64,000 bases of DNA from Faecalicatena contorta (GCF_021531975.1 NZ_JAFBIY010000001.1:62001-126000); one strand, 5' to 3'. Counted from the stretch's first letter, positions 45,021 through 52,659 are shown. Notes: generated by a model not told the origin, from the letters alone. Program-made: numbers and translations.

Positions 45021-45089
45021 AAATTCCAGGTTGTAGGGCTAAATGAATATAGCTTAAGAGTGGCATCGGTGAAATATCCGGTGCCTTTG
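45021..45089. repeat. 69-bp direct repeat, copy 1
   Basis: Matches 48007-48075 at 68 of 69 positions. It begins AAATTCCAGGTTGTAGGGCT and contains a hairpin GGCATCGG / CCGGTGCC (45062-45085). Copy 2 precedes phage tape-measure sequence, so the element is probably a phage tail-operon spacer that was duplicated. Confidence 0.9.
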
Positions 45090-45128
45090 CTTTGAAAGAA
45101 CTACGAAATAATAATTTCAAAATGGGGG

Positions 45129-45176
45129 TTGAAGTATAAATTACACTTTGTACAATGTATATATCGGGCGCCCGAT
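45129..45176 (+). promoter_or_regulatory. Promoter and palindromic operator before trmO-like gene
   Basis: TTGAAG (45129-45134), 16 bases, TACAAT (45151-45156). The expected start site coincides with a perfect 14-base palindrome, ATCGGGCGCCCGAT (45163-45176), an island of GC in AT-rich DNA and a likely repressor site. AAGGAGG precedes the gene. Confidence 0.55.
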
Positions 45177-45202
45177 GAGATCAATTTAAGGAGGTTCACG
45201 AG

Positions 45203-45676
45203 ATGAACAAAATTAATATTAGTCCCATCGGAAAGATTGTAAATGGAAATGAAGTAAAGGTAATTCTTGATCCAAAGTATGCAAAAGCACTAAAAGGACT
45301 TGAAGGATACAGCCATGTTCAAATACTTTGGTGGATGAATGGCAGCGATAATCAAAGAGACCGAAATGTTTTGGTAGAAAAGAAACCATATAAAAATGGT
45401 CCGGATGAGATCGGTGTATTTGCACTTAGATCTCCGGAGAGACCTAATCCAATAGCGGTTTCAAATGTGAATATCGCATATGTGGATGAAGAGTCTGGAA
45501 CTGTAGGGATATATTATATTGATGCATTTGATGGAAGTCAGGTGCTTGACCTTAAGCCGTATACGCCAAGTATTGACCGCATTGAGAATCCGATGACACC
45601 TGATTGGTGTAGCCATTGGCCAAAGTCATATGAGGAAAGTGGACGTTTTGACTGGGAAGCTGAATTTAATTTTTAG
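45203..45676 (+). CDS. TrmO/TsaA-family tRNA methyltransferase
   Basis: 157 residues of the UPF0066/TrmO (YaeB) family, beta-barrel SAM enzymes that methylate t6A37 in tRNAs. Visible are the N-terminal PIGKI, the GLEGYSHVQILWWM segment and the signature GVFALRSPERPNPIAVSNV with IDAFDGSQVLDLKPY. It stands in a cargo block with a GNAT gene 14 bases downstream. The palindrome at its promoter suggests regulated expression. Confidence 0.85.
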   Translation: MNKINISPIGKIVNGNEVKVILDPKYAKALKGLEGYSHVQILWWMNGSDNQRDRNVLVEKKPYKNGPDEIGVFALRSPERPNPIAVSNVNIAYVDEESGTVGIYYIDAFDGSQVLDLKPYTPSIDRIENPMTPDWCSHWPKSYEESGRFDWEAEFNF

Positions 45677-45690
45677 AGGGGGGTGGTTCT

Positions 45691-46245
45691 GTGGCACTTG
45701 CAGATTACATAAACGAAAAACCAACAATACGTACAGATAGATTAATTATTCGTCCAATGACAGAAGAAGATGTTCCTGCACTAAAGGAATGGATGTCGGA
45801 TAAATCAATTTACACCTATTGGGGAAAAGGACCAAGTAAGGCAGAATTGAACCCTGAGCTACTATTCGAAAAGGGGGAAAAGCCAACAAAGAGTTTTCAT
45901 CTTGGGGTAGCATTAAAAGATGATGATAAGGTTGTTGGCGATTTATGGGTTTATCTGATTGAGAAAGATCGTATGGCTTCAGTTGCAATCAGATTATCAA
46001 AAGGAGTTCATGGATGTGGCTATGGAACAGAAGCCCTTAGGGCAATTACAAGATTCTGTTTTGAGCATACAGAACTTAGAAGGCTTTGGACAGAAGTTGA
46101 TGTTCGAAATGTTGCATCTTGTAGAATCCTAGAGAAATGTGGCTACACGAAGGAAGGACATATCAGACAGGGTAAAATGGTAAATACCTGGTGCGACTAC
46201 TATATCTATGGAATTTTGTCTACAGATATGGAAAGGCAAGTGTGA
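45691..46245 (+). CDS. GNAT N-acetyltransferase (RimJ/RimL-like)
   Basis: 184 residues. RTDRLIIRPMTEEDVPAL at the N-terminus, acetyl-CoA loop KGVHGCGYGTEALRAITRF, then ELRRLWTEVDVRNVASCRIL and EKCGYTKEGHIRQ, all typical of the RimJ/RimL branch, which acetylates protein N-termini or small molecules. GTG start after AGAGGGGGG. Probably co-transcribed with the trmO-like gene. Confidence 0.87.
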   Translation: MALADYINEKPTIRTDRLIIRPMTEEDVPALKEWMSDKSIYTYWGKGPSKAELNPELLFEKGEKPTKSFHLGVALKDDDKVVGDLWVYLIEKDRMASVAIRLSKGVHGCGYGTEALRAITRFCFEHTELRRLWTEVDVRNVASCRILEKCGYTKEGHIRQGKMVNTWCDYYIYGILSTDMERQV

Positions 46246-46289
46246 GCAACAACCAGTTGCTTTTCACAGATGTGTAATGTAGGTATAAT
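46245..46289 (+). promoter_or_regulatory. Promoter and dyad of XRE-zinc-ribbon gene 1
   Basis: A dyad AGCAAC-5-GTTGCT (46245-46261) is followed by TTTTCA (46261-46266), 17 bases, TATAAT (46284-46289). The same dyad precedes the paralogue at 62932. Confidence 0.6.
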
Positions 46290-46311
46290 GGAAAAAAAGG
46301 AGGAATGAGTC

Positions 46312-46749
46312 ATGGAGACAAAGGATGTTATCGTAGAATTAAGAAAGAAAAATGGTTTGTCACAGGATGAGCTTGCGGAAAAAGTTTTGGTTACCAGACA
46401 GGCAGTATCTCGTTGGGAAACAGGTGAGACTATACCAAACACTGAAACATTGAAGCTTTTATCAAAGCTATTTAATGTTACTATTAATACATTGTTGGGT
46501 TCTCCACAGCAGTTGATTTGCCAGTGTTGTGGTATGCCGATTGGAGATGATACTACCAGTAAGGATCCGGATGGCAATTTCAATGAAGACTATTGTAAAT
46601 GGTGTTATGCAGATGGTGAATTCAAATACTCCAGTAAGGAACAGTTGATAGATTTTTGTGTTGGACACATGGCTACTGAGGAATGGCCGGCAGAACAGGT
46701 ACGTGCACACATGGAGTCAGTGGTTCCTGGATTAAAACACTGGAAATAA
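46312..46749 (+). CDS. XRE regulator with C-terminal zinc ribbon, copy 1
   Basis: 145 residues. N-terminal helix-turn-helix (KKNGLSQDELAEKV, VTRQAVSRWETGETIPNTET) and a C-terminal cysteine domain, LICQCCGMPIGDD then DYCKWCYADGEF, a putative zinc-ribbon domain found in many clostridial regulators. The C-terminal end PAEQVRAHMESVVPGLKHW is conserved in its paralogue at 62932. Ligand unknown; a metal- or redox-sensing role is a guess. Terminator at 46780. Confidence 0.87.
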   Translation: METKDVIVELRKKNGLSQDELAEKVLVTRQAVSRWETGETIPNTETLKLLSKLFNVTINTLLGSPQQLICQCCGMPIGDDTTSKDPDGNFNEDYCKWCYADGEFKYSSKEQLIDFCVGHMATEEWPAEQVRAHMESVVPGLKHWK

Positions 46750-46779
46750 TCTAGGTTTACTTAAAGAGATTATTTTTTG

Positions 46780-46817
46780 AGGCATCAGTCATTAAGTTGG
46801 CTGGTGCCTAATTTTTT
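46780..46817 (+). terminator. Intrinsic terminator after XRE-zinc-ribbon gene 1
   Basis: AGGCATCAGTCA / TGGCTGGTGCCT, 12 pairs with three G-U, then AATTTTTT. Confidence 0.85.
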
Positions 46818-47378
46818 AGGAGGTGTCAGCACAATAGAAGACTATGGGATGTCGGCACTTGGAATGATTTTAGCGTAATGATTGGAGAAAATAAACCTAA
46901 AATTAAACCATATGATTTTGATGAAATTAAATTACTCACTAAGTTAGTTCACGAGTATGGTTTTTCGGACGTTTTAAGAGTATATTTAATCTTTTTTTGC
47001 TTGGAGTAGCTTGTAAATGAAGAATTTATCAACAAATAATACAACAGGTGTACGACCTGTCACCCGTATATTTTTGCAACAATCATTTAACTTCGACAAT
47101 GTTTCTACATAGTGTAATGGTTACTAAAAATAATGGTTGTGATATAATAAGACAGAAACAAATTTATATGAAATTCGCAAAGCGTTGTTTGGTGATTTGG
47201 TAAATCATGGTAAATTAATTTTATTTATAAGGAACAGAAACTTTGAATTTTATGCTCTTTTGACTACAATTGTGTGTGTCAAAAGATTTTGACAAGGATA
47301 AAAAGTCCTTTGTCAAAGCCTTTTGATAGCATTAATATCTGTTTTTGATTAAGATACAAGTGCAAGGAGGTATATTGA
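46818..47378. other. AT-rich intergenic region with gene fragments
   Basis: No intact gene. One open stretch without a proper start (about 46825-47009) encodes RLWDVGTWNDFSVMIG then IKPYDFDEIKLLTKLV and ends after a hydrophobic tail. It could be a remnant of a truncated gene and is not recognised. A TATAAT occurs at about 47142-47148. From 47278 there is a cluster of inverted repeats in front of the XRE-membrane gene. Confidence 0.45.
47278..47317. promoter_or_regulatory. Overlapping inverted repeats before the XRE-membrane gene
   Basis: GTCAAAA-GA-TTTTGAC (47278-47293) overlaps TTGACAAGGA-7-TCCTTTGTCAA (47288-47315), so the half-site TTGACA/TGTCAA occurs three times in 40 bases. Candidate operator for the downstream regulator. 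Confidence 0.5.
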
Positions 47379-47966
47379 ATGGAACTCGGGAATCAAATTA
47401 AGAAATATCGTTCGGAACTTCAAATTTCACAAGAACAATTAGCGGACCGCATATATGTGTCTCGACAAACTATTTCAAATTGGGAGAATGAGAAAAGTTA
47501 TCCAGATGTAAATAGTTTGATTCTTTTGAGTGAAGTATTCCAAACCTCCATTGATAAATTAATCAAAGGAGATATTGAAATTATGAAAGAAAAAATCAAT
47601 GAACAAGAAATTAAGAAACTCAATTACTATGGTAACATTTTTGGCGTGCATTTTGCAATCACGATTTTATCGGCAGTCCCATTGTTCTTTTGGTTGGAAC
47701 AGCTTGCATTTATTCCGTTTGGAATTCTTTTTGTAATTACGATGTATTGGGCTTTGAAAGTGGAAAAGGTGAAAAAAGACAACGATATTCAGACATACAA
47801 AGAGATTGTAGCCTTTTCAGAAGGTAAAAGATTGGACGAAATACAGAAGCAACGAGAAATCGGAAAACGACCATATCAAAATGTACTGAAAGGGATTGTA
47901 GCCGGAATTGTTACAATAGTGGTATGTTTCTTGATTGGACTACTGTTTCATTTGCTTGGGAATTAA
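47379..47966 (+). CDS. XRE regulator with two C-terminal membrane segments
   Basis: 195 residues. A SinR-like helix-turn-helix (LQISQEQLADRIYVSRQTIS, then NWENEKSYPDVNSLILLSEV cut in two) followed by hydrophobic segments at about 88-120 (two closely spaced) and 165-190. Membrane-anchored XRE proteins of this type are common in Firmicutes defence or antimicrobial-response loci; function here is unknown. AAGGAGG precedes the start. Confidence 0.85.
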   Translation: MELGNQIKKYRSELQISQEQLADRIYVSRQTISNWENEKSYPDVNSLILLSEVFQTSIDKLIKGDIEIMKEKINEQEIKKLNYYGNIFGVHFAITILSAVPLFFWLEQLAFIPFGILFVITMYWALKVEKVKKDNDIQTYKEIVAFSEGKRLDEIQKQREIGKRPYQNVLKGIVAGIVTIVVCFLIGLLFHLLGN

Positions 47967-48006
47967 ACAATCGTTATTAGGATAATAGGTATGAGAAACG
48001 ACTGTG

Positions 48007-48075
48007 AAATTCCAGGTTGTAGGGCTAAATGAATATAGCTTAAGAATGGCATCGGTGAAATATCCGGTGCCTTTG
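48007..48075. repeat. 69-bp direct repeat, copy 2
   Basis: Differs from 45021-45089 at a single base (A for G before TGGC). It lies 60 bases ahead of the phage tape-measure fragment, its probable native position. Confidence 0.9.
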
Positions 48076-48136
48076 TTGTGTAGAGAGTCGAGAAATCGGC
48101 TCCTTTTTCTTGCCATAAAATGAAGGGAGGTTCGGT

Positions 48137-48710
48137 ATGGCTGCATCGAGAATTAAAGGTATCACCATTGAAATCGGCGGCGATACCACGAAACTTCAAA
48201 CAGCATTAAAGGGTGTTAATACCGAAATCAGGAATACGCAGGCACAGCTTAAAGATGTGGAAAAGCTTCTTAAGCTGGATCCTGGTAATACAGAGCTTTT
48301 GGCGCAGGAGCATAAGCTGCTTGGGGATGCGGTTAAGGAAACTAAGGAAAAGCTGGAAACCTTAAAGACTGCTGCGGAGCAGGCAGAAAAGGCATTAAAT
48401 GATGGAACGATTTCCAAGGATCAGTAAGAATACCATTTCGGGTATCTATAACACCATCAAGAATGGTTTTACTAATGCAGTGAATTTCATTAAGAATCTG
48501 GCTTCTTCGGCGTTCAGCTGGGGAGCAGATATCATCAATGGTATCGTGAATGGTATCAAGTCCTGCATCGGCATGGTAAAGGATGCAGTTTCTTCTGTTA
48601 ATGGTGGAAGTGGGGATATTGTGATTCCTGTGTACCTTGGTGGTACGATGCTGGATGAAGTGATTGTAAATGCCCAGCGGAGGGCAAATCTAAGAAGTGG
48701 AGGAAGATAA
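48137..48710 (+). pseudogene. Phage tail tape-measure protein, N- and C-terminal pieces joined by a deletion
   Basis: 48137-48427 encodes the N-terminal 96 residues of a tape-measure protein (ITIEIGGDTTKLQTALKGVN, EKLLKLDPGNTELLAQEHKL). It stops at TAA 48425. From about 48420 another frame encodes only its C-terminal end (FSWGADIINGIVNGIKSCIG, VIPVYLGGTMLDEVIVNAQ). The several-hundred-residue middle is missing and the frames do not match, so the gene is dead. AGGGAGG precedes the start. Confidence 0.88.
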
Positions 48711-48713
48711 AGG

Positions 48714-49076
48714 GTGGCATTTTTTCAATATTTGAATTTTGACGGCGTGGATCTTCCTCTGCCGGATAGTTATGAAGTGGATATGGCGGATAAGGAAGCG
48801 GACAGTGGCGGGGAAACAGAGGCAGGAACTGTACAGAGGGATGTTGTGAGAACTGGTGTTATTACGATATCTGTTTCCTTTTCTGTTACCCAGAAGTGGC
48901 TGAGGTTACTTACAGGGTATAAACAGCAGGAGAAGATAAGAGTTGGATTCTTTGATCCGGAAACTGCAAGCGTGAGACAGACAGAAATGTATGTGGAAGG
49001 ATTTAAGGCAAAGCTTAAGAAGGATACCAGTTATAAGGGGCTTTGGATTGTGAGTTTTATATTAAAAGAATTATAA
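48714..49076 (+). CDS. Phage tail protein, distal-tail-region (Siphovirus type)
   Basis: 120 residues beginning at GTG 48714 with GGAGG upstream. The fold-like pattern of short beta strands (FFQYLNFDGVDLPLPDSYEV, VVRTGVITISVSFSVTQKWL, LWIVSFILKEL) and its place just after tape-measure sequence identify a small tail protein of a siphophage. Intact, but it belongs to a decayed tail operon. Confidence 0.7.
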   Translation: MAFFQYLNFDGVDLPLPDSYEVDMADKEADSGGETEAGTVQRDVVRTGVITISVSFSVTQKWLRLLTGYKQQEKIRVGFFDPETASVRQTEMYVEGFKAKLKKDTSYKGLWIVSFILKEL

Positions 49077-49095
49077 AAATATTTGAAAATAGATG

Positions 49096-49126
49096 TTGAC
49101 TCCTACGTTACGTAATAGTTTATATT
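49096..49126 (+). promoter_or_regulatory. MerR-type promoter with 19-bp spacer and dyad
   Basis: TTGACT (49096-49101), 19 bases, TATATT (49121-49126). The spacer is filled by the dyad ACT-2-TACGTTACGTA-2-AGT (49099-49119). A 19-bp spacer with a central dyad is the hallmark of promoters twisted open by MerR-family activators. Confidence 0.85.
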
Positions 49127-49156
49127 AACATTATCAAGTGAATGGAGGATACAACA

Positions 49157-49891
49157 ATGATGACAGTACATGAGGTGAGTAAGCTTGCCGGAGTGAGTAT
49201 ACGCACTCTGCAATATTATGACAAGATCGGTCTTTTACATCCGACGGGATATACCGATGCTGGCTACAGACTGTATGACGATACAGATTTGGAGCGCCTT
49301 CAACACATCTTGCTGTTTCGCGAATTGGAGTTTCCACTGAAAGACATCAAGGCAATTTTAAATAGTCCGGATTTTGATAGAAGCAAGGCACTAGAACAGC
49401 AGATAGAATTGCTTAGATTGAAAAAGGAACATATTGAGAACTTGATGAATTTTGCACTTGGAATAAAAATGTTAGGAGTGAAACATATGGATTTCAAAGC
49501 ATTTGATAGAAGTAAACTAGATGAATATGCAAAACAGGCAAAGGAATTGTATGGGAATATGCCAGAGTATAAAGAAATGGAAGAGAAGCAGAAGAATCGT
49601 ACAGAGGAAGATGAGAAAATTTTGGCTGACAGATTTATGCTTCTCTTTAAGGAAGCTGGCGAAATGAAAGATATGAACCCTGCTTCTCCTGAAGCACAAA
49701 ATCTTGTGAAAAGAATACAGGATTATATTACAGAAAATATGTATACCTGTTCCAATAAAATACTGCGGGGATTAGGTAAGATGTATTCTGGAGGTGGTGA
49801 TTTTACAAAGAATATCGATGAATATGGTGGGGAAGGAACTGCTATATTTGTCGACAATGCGATTCAGATCTACTGTGATAATGAACAATAA
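49157..49891 (+). CDS. MerR-family regulator with TipAS drug-binding domain
   Basis: 244 residues. N-terminal MerR helix-turn-helix (VHEVSKLAGVSIRTLQYYDK, TDAGYRLYDDTDLERLQHIL), a dimer coiled coil (about 80-105), then a TipAS domain (MPEYKEMEEKQKNRTEED to YTCSNKILRGLGKMYSGGGD) that binds thiopeptides and other drugs. ATG 49157 is 8 bases after GGAGG; ATG 49142 overlaps it. The MerR-type promoter directly upstream suggests autoactivation. It interrupts the phage tail genes. Confidence 0.92.
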   Translation: MMTVHEVSKLAGVSIRTLQYYDKIGLLHPTGYTDAGYRLYDDTDLERLQHILLFRELEFPLKDIKAILNSPDFDRSKALEQQIELLRLKKEHIENLMNFALGIKMLGVKHMDFKAFDRSKLDEYAKQAKELYGNMPEYKEMEEKQKNRTEEDEKILADRFMLLFKEAGEMKDMNPASPEAQNLVKRIQDYITENMYTCSNKILRGLGKMYSGGGDFTKNIDEYGGEGTAIFVDNAIQIYCDNEQ

Positions 49892-49913
49892 TTGAAATAG
49901 ATTTGTTCATTCA

Positions 49914-49940
49914 GAGAGTCGGGAAACTGGCTCTCTTTTT
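49914..49940 (+). terminator. Intrinsic terminator after MerR gene
   Basis: GAGAGTC / GGCTCTC stem (one G-U) with an 8-base loop, ending in TTTTT. Confidence 0.8.
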
Positions 49941-49962
49941 ATTTCAGGGAGGAGGTGTTTTC

Positions 49963-50247
49963 GTGTACCCAGTAAGTGAAGCATTCCTGCAGGCGGTGCA
50001 GGAGAACACAAGAAGATATTATTGGTCAGGAAGGATTAGGACAACGAAAGGTGCCACGTATGAGGTTGGTGCTGATGATATCGTAAAGGGGAGTGGCTAT
50101 ATTTCCAGTCAGTGCTGCGGCTCTAAGGAGGCAAATCCAGAACTTAATTATCACAAGGATAGTGAGGAGTATTTGGCGAATATTATGGCTGAAATACCCA
50201 TGATAACGAGGAGGAGCGAATTTTTGTCACTATATTGTGAATCTTAG
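49963..50247 (+). pseudogene. Phage tail protein, N-terminal fragment
   Basis: GTG 49963 after AGGGAGGAGG starts a protein whose first 55 residues (VYPVSEAFLQAVQENTRRYY, WSGRIRTTKGATYEVGADDI) resemble the N-terminus of phage tail endopeptidase/minor structural proteins. Such proteins are normally several hundred residues. Here the frame changes character after CCGSKEAN and ends at 94 residues, so the gene is truncated. Confidence 0.7.
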
Positions 50248-50336
50248 GAGGAATGGTTATACAAGATATTTAAAATGTCCGCACTGTAGGACAAAATCCT
50301 GATGTAAAAAAGTAATGACGAAAGATGAATAAATTC
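50248..50336. other. Short intergenic remnant with zinc-finger-like coding trace
   Basis: About 90 bases. One frame reads GYTRYLKCPHCRTKS and stops, like the beginning of a phage Com-type zinc finger, but without a start codon. The hairpin TGTCC / GGACA overlaps it (50277-50294). Probably further prophage debris. Confidence 0.35.
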
Positions 50337-50386
50337 TTGACAAATAAACGACCGTTTACTATATTTAAAAGGTAAACGGTCGTTTA
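50337..50386 (+). promoter_or_regulatory. Promoter with two TetR-type operators
   Basis: TTGACA (50337-50342), 17 bases, TATATT (50360-50365). The spacer contains TAAACGACCGTTTA (50345-50358), and its exact reverse complement TAAACGGTCGTTTA lies at 50373-50386. Each site is itself a TAAACG-2-CGTTTA palindrome. The two sites are 28 bp apart centre to centre. They cover the promoter and the transcription start. Confidence 0.85.
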
Positions 50387-50409
50387 TTATGCGTTTGGAG
50401 GATATTATC

Positions 50410-51000
50410 ATGGGTAATAGAAAAGAAGAAATATTAATTGTGGCACTTCACTTGTTCGCAAGAGATGGTTATGAGGCTGTATCAGTCAGTCAGATAGCTG
50501 GCGAACTGGACATGACAAAGGGTGCATTGTATCGCCATTACAAGAGTAAAAGAGATATTTTTGACTGTATTGTAGAGCAGATGGAGCAGGGAGACAATAA
50601 TCAGGCAACAGATTATGGTATGCCAGAGGATGATAAAGAAAGGATTCCTGAAAAGTATGAGGCTGTGTCCATGGATGATTTTGCAAAATATAGCAAGTCT
50701 ATGTTTGAATACTGGACGGAGAATGATTTTGCTTCGTCGTTTCGGAAAATGCTGACCATAGAGCAGTTTCGGAGTGAAGAGATGCAGAAACTATACCAAC
50801 AGTATCTTGCATCAGGTCCGGTCTCATATGTAAAGGATATATTTGAGAGCATGAATATTGAAAATGCAAAGGAGAAAGCAGTCAGATTTTATGCTATTAT
50901 GCATTTTTACTACAGTGCTTATGATGGTGCAGAAAATAAGGAAAAAGTAAAAAAGGAGTTTGAGGCAGCTATTAATAGTGTGGCTCAAGAACTGAAATAA
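50410..51000 (+). CDS. TetR-family regulator
   Basis: 196 residues. N-terminal helix-turn-helix (ALHLFARDGYEAVSVSQIAG, MTKGALYRHYKSKRDIF) and a ligand-binding helical domain. ATG 50410 is 9 bases after GGAGG (50396-50400); ATG 50389 precedes that site. The two palindromic operators upstream make autorepression likely. It shares its transcript with the acetyltransferase gene 18 bases downstream. Confidence 0.92.
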   Translation: MGNRKEEILIVALHLFARDGYEAVSVSQIAGELDMTKGALYRHYKSKRDIFDCIVEQMEQGDNNQATDYGMPEDDKERIPEKYEAVSMDDFAKYSKSMFEYWTENDFASSFRKMLTIEQFRSEEMQKLYQQYLASGPVSYVKDIFESMNIENAKEKAVRFYAIMHFYYSAYDGAENKEKVKKEFEAAINSVAQELK

Positions 51001-51018
51001 AGGAGAGAGGATCAGATC

Positions 51019-51642
51019 ATGAAAAATAATATTGTAATTCGTTTAGAAGAAAAAAGTGAATATCGTAAAGTGGAGAATCTGGTAAGAGATAGCTTCTGGA
51101 ACGTATATCGTCCGGGATGTTTGGAGCATTATGTTCTTCACCAGCTCAGAAATGATCCGGCATTTGTACCGGAGCTTGATTTTGTTATGTATCAGGATGG
51201 AGAATTAATCGGACAGAATATGTTTATGAGAGCAACAATCGCAGCAGATGACAGAAGAAGTATTTCTATTATGACCATGGGACCAATCTGTATCAAAAAT
51301 GAACTTAAGCGTAAAGGTTATGGAAAGATACTGCTTGATTATTCATTAGAAAAGGCATCTGAGCTTGGATGTGGTGCAGTATGTTTTGAAGGAAATATTG
51401 ATTTTTATGGTAAGAGTGGTTTCAAACAGGCTAGTGAGTTTGGTATTCGTTATCACGGATTGCAGGAAGGAGAAGATGCGTCATTTTTCCTGTGCAAAGA
51501 ATTGATACCAGGTTATCTGGATGGAATTACAGGTGAGTATGCAACACCGGCAGGGTATATGGTTGACGAACAGGAAGCGGAGGAGTTTGATAAGCAGTTT
51601 CCATATAAAGAGAAAAAGAAACTGCCAGGACAAATTTTTTAG
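51019..51642 (+). CDS. GNAT N-acetyltransferase (YhbS-like)
   Basis: 207 residues. GNAT core with MTMGPICIKNELKRKGYGKI as the acetyl-CoA loop (RKGYGK) and FYGKSGFKQASEFGIRYHGL, as in YhbS-type enzymes. Substrate unknown; placed under the TetR regulator it may be an inducible detoxifying or self-protective enzyme (inference). Confidence 0.87.
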   Translation: MKNNIVIRLEEKSEYRKVENLVRDSFWNVYRPGCLEHYVLHQLRNDPAFVPELDFVMYQDGELIGQNMFMRATIAADDRRSISIMTMGPICIKNELKRKGYGKILLDYSLEKASELGCGAVCFEGNIDFYGKSGFKQASEFGIRYHGLQEGEDASFFLCKELIPGYLDGITGEYATPAGYMVDEQEAEEFDKQFPYKEKKKLPGQIF

Positions 51643-51897
51643 ATTTTGAAAAGGGAATATTATTATATGGATTAGTATGCGAGCATCAGGAGTGACGTCA
51701 TGAGAGTGGCAACAGAAAGAATGTTTCTTTATCTGTTAAGTGATAAGGATATCAGACTGACTGAAAATTTACGATGATTTTGAAATGATTTTACTTGAGT
51801 TTGATTGAAGGCCAGAATATCGATGATATCATAAAATGAGTTGATATGATTACAATAAAATGCATTTATAGAGGCAGAGAAAAAATGAAAGTAAAAA
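51643..51897. other. Decayed sequence upstream of the EAL fragment
   Basis: 255 bases with only short frames. One (ATG 51700) reads RVATERMFLYLLSDKDIRLT and stops. No intact gene is seen. It may hold the remains of the N-terminal part of the EAL gene. Confidence 0.35.
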
Positions 51898-52413
51898 ATG
51901 CAGATGAATTCGGAAAAGGTAAAATTATTTCTTAATGTAGATGGTAATATCATTCAGGATAAATCTTTCATACAAGGGTTTACAAATCGCAAGGCGGCGA
52001 AAGTAGGAGTTCCGTTCTGTGATATTGTATTCGAAATAACGGAACGGTCAGATGTAGAAAATTATCAGATTCTGCAACAGATTATGAAGCATTATGCAGA
52101 TCAGGGATATGAGATAGCACTGGACGATGTTGGAGCCGGATATTCCGGCCTGAACCGTGTAGTAAATACATCACCAAATTATTTAAAGGCAGATATAGAA
52201 CTGGTCAGAGATGTTCAAAAATATAAAAAGAAAGAGATTATGATGAAACTTTTGTTGGATTACAGTAATGCAACAGGAGCAATCCTGATTGCAGAAGGGA
52301 TAGAAACAGCAGAAGAATTGGAGTGTCTGCACAGACTAGGAGTTCACTACGGACAGGGATATTTTCTTGGAAAACCAGACCGGTCATTCAAAAATACAAT
52401 GTGGACTTTATAA
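51898..52413 (+). pseudogene. EAL-domain cyclic-di-GMP phosphodiesterase, C-terminal remnant
   Basis: The 171-residue frame contains the second half of an EAL domain: DIVFEITERSD, ALDDVGAGYSGLN, NYLKADIELV, AEGIETAEEL and GQGYFLGKP. The N-terminal third, including the EAL tripeptide and first metal ligands, is missing, and the start lacks a ribosome site. A non-functional fragment of a c-di-GMP hydrolase is the simplest reading. Confidence 0.85.
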
Positions 52414-52455
52414 GCCTTGAGACTAATTAGGGGTACTGTGTTTGTGGTTAATATA

Positions 52456-52548
52456 TCAGATGAGGGATGACTCCCGCCTCTGTAGGCGGTGAGCAACAAT
52501 TATGTATCAGTGGCGGGTCTCAATCCCCCATCTGATATACGCTCCGCG
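52456..52548. other. Large structured element, possible RNA or transposon end
   Basis: TATATCAGATGAGGGAT pairs with the downstream ATCCCCCATCTGATATA (one mismatch, about 16 bp). Inside, CCGCC (CTCCCGCC) can pair either with the adjacent GGCGG or with the distal GGCGGG, giving two alternative folds. It is the most structured intergenic stretch in the accessory region. Class not recognised. Confidence 0.5.
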
Positions 52549-52590
52549 AGGATGCGCAGGAATTCGGATTGGAAGTATGTCTTCAGCTTG

Positions 52591-52640
52591 TTGATTTATT
52601 ATCCAATGTATGTTATGCTTTATTTATTACGAACGTTCTG
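52591..52640 (+). promoter_or_regulatory. Promoter and operator-like dyad of second TetR gene
   Basis: TTGATT (52591-52596), 17 bases, TATGCT (52614-52619). The start region holds GAACGTTC (52631-52638) within a longer imperfect dyad, a candidate autoregulatory site. GGAGGGG precedes the gene. Confidence 0.6.
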
Positions 52641-52659
52641 AATGAAGGAGGGGTGATAG

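Noticed and set aside
52456-52548. CRISPR array
   Set aside because: Only one inverted pair is present; there are no regularly spaced identical direct repeats anywhere in the window and no cas genes.
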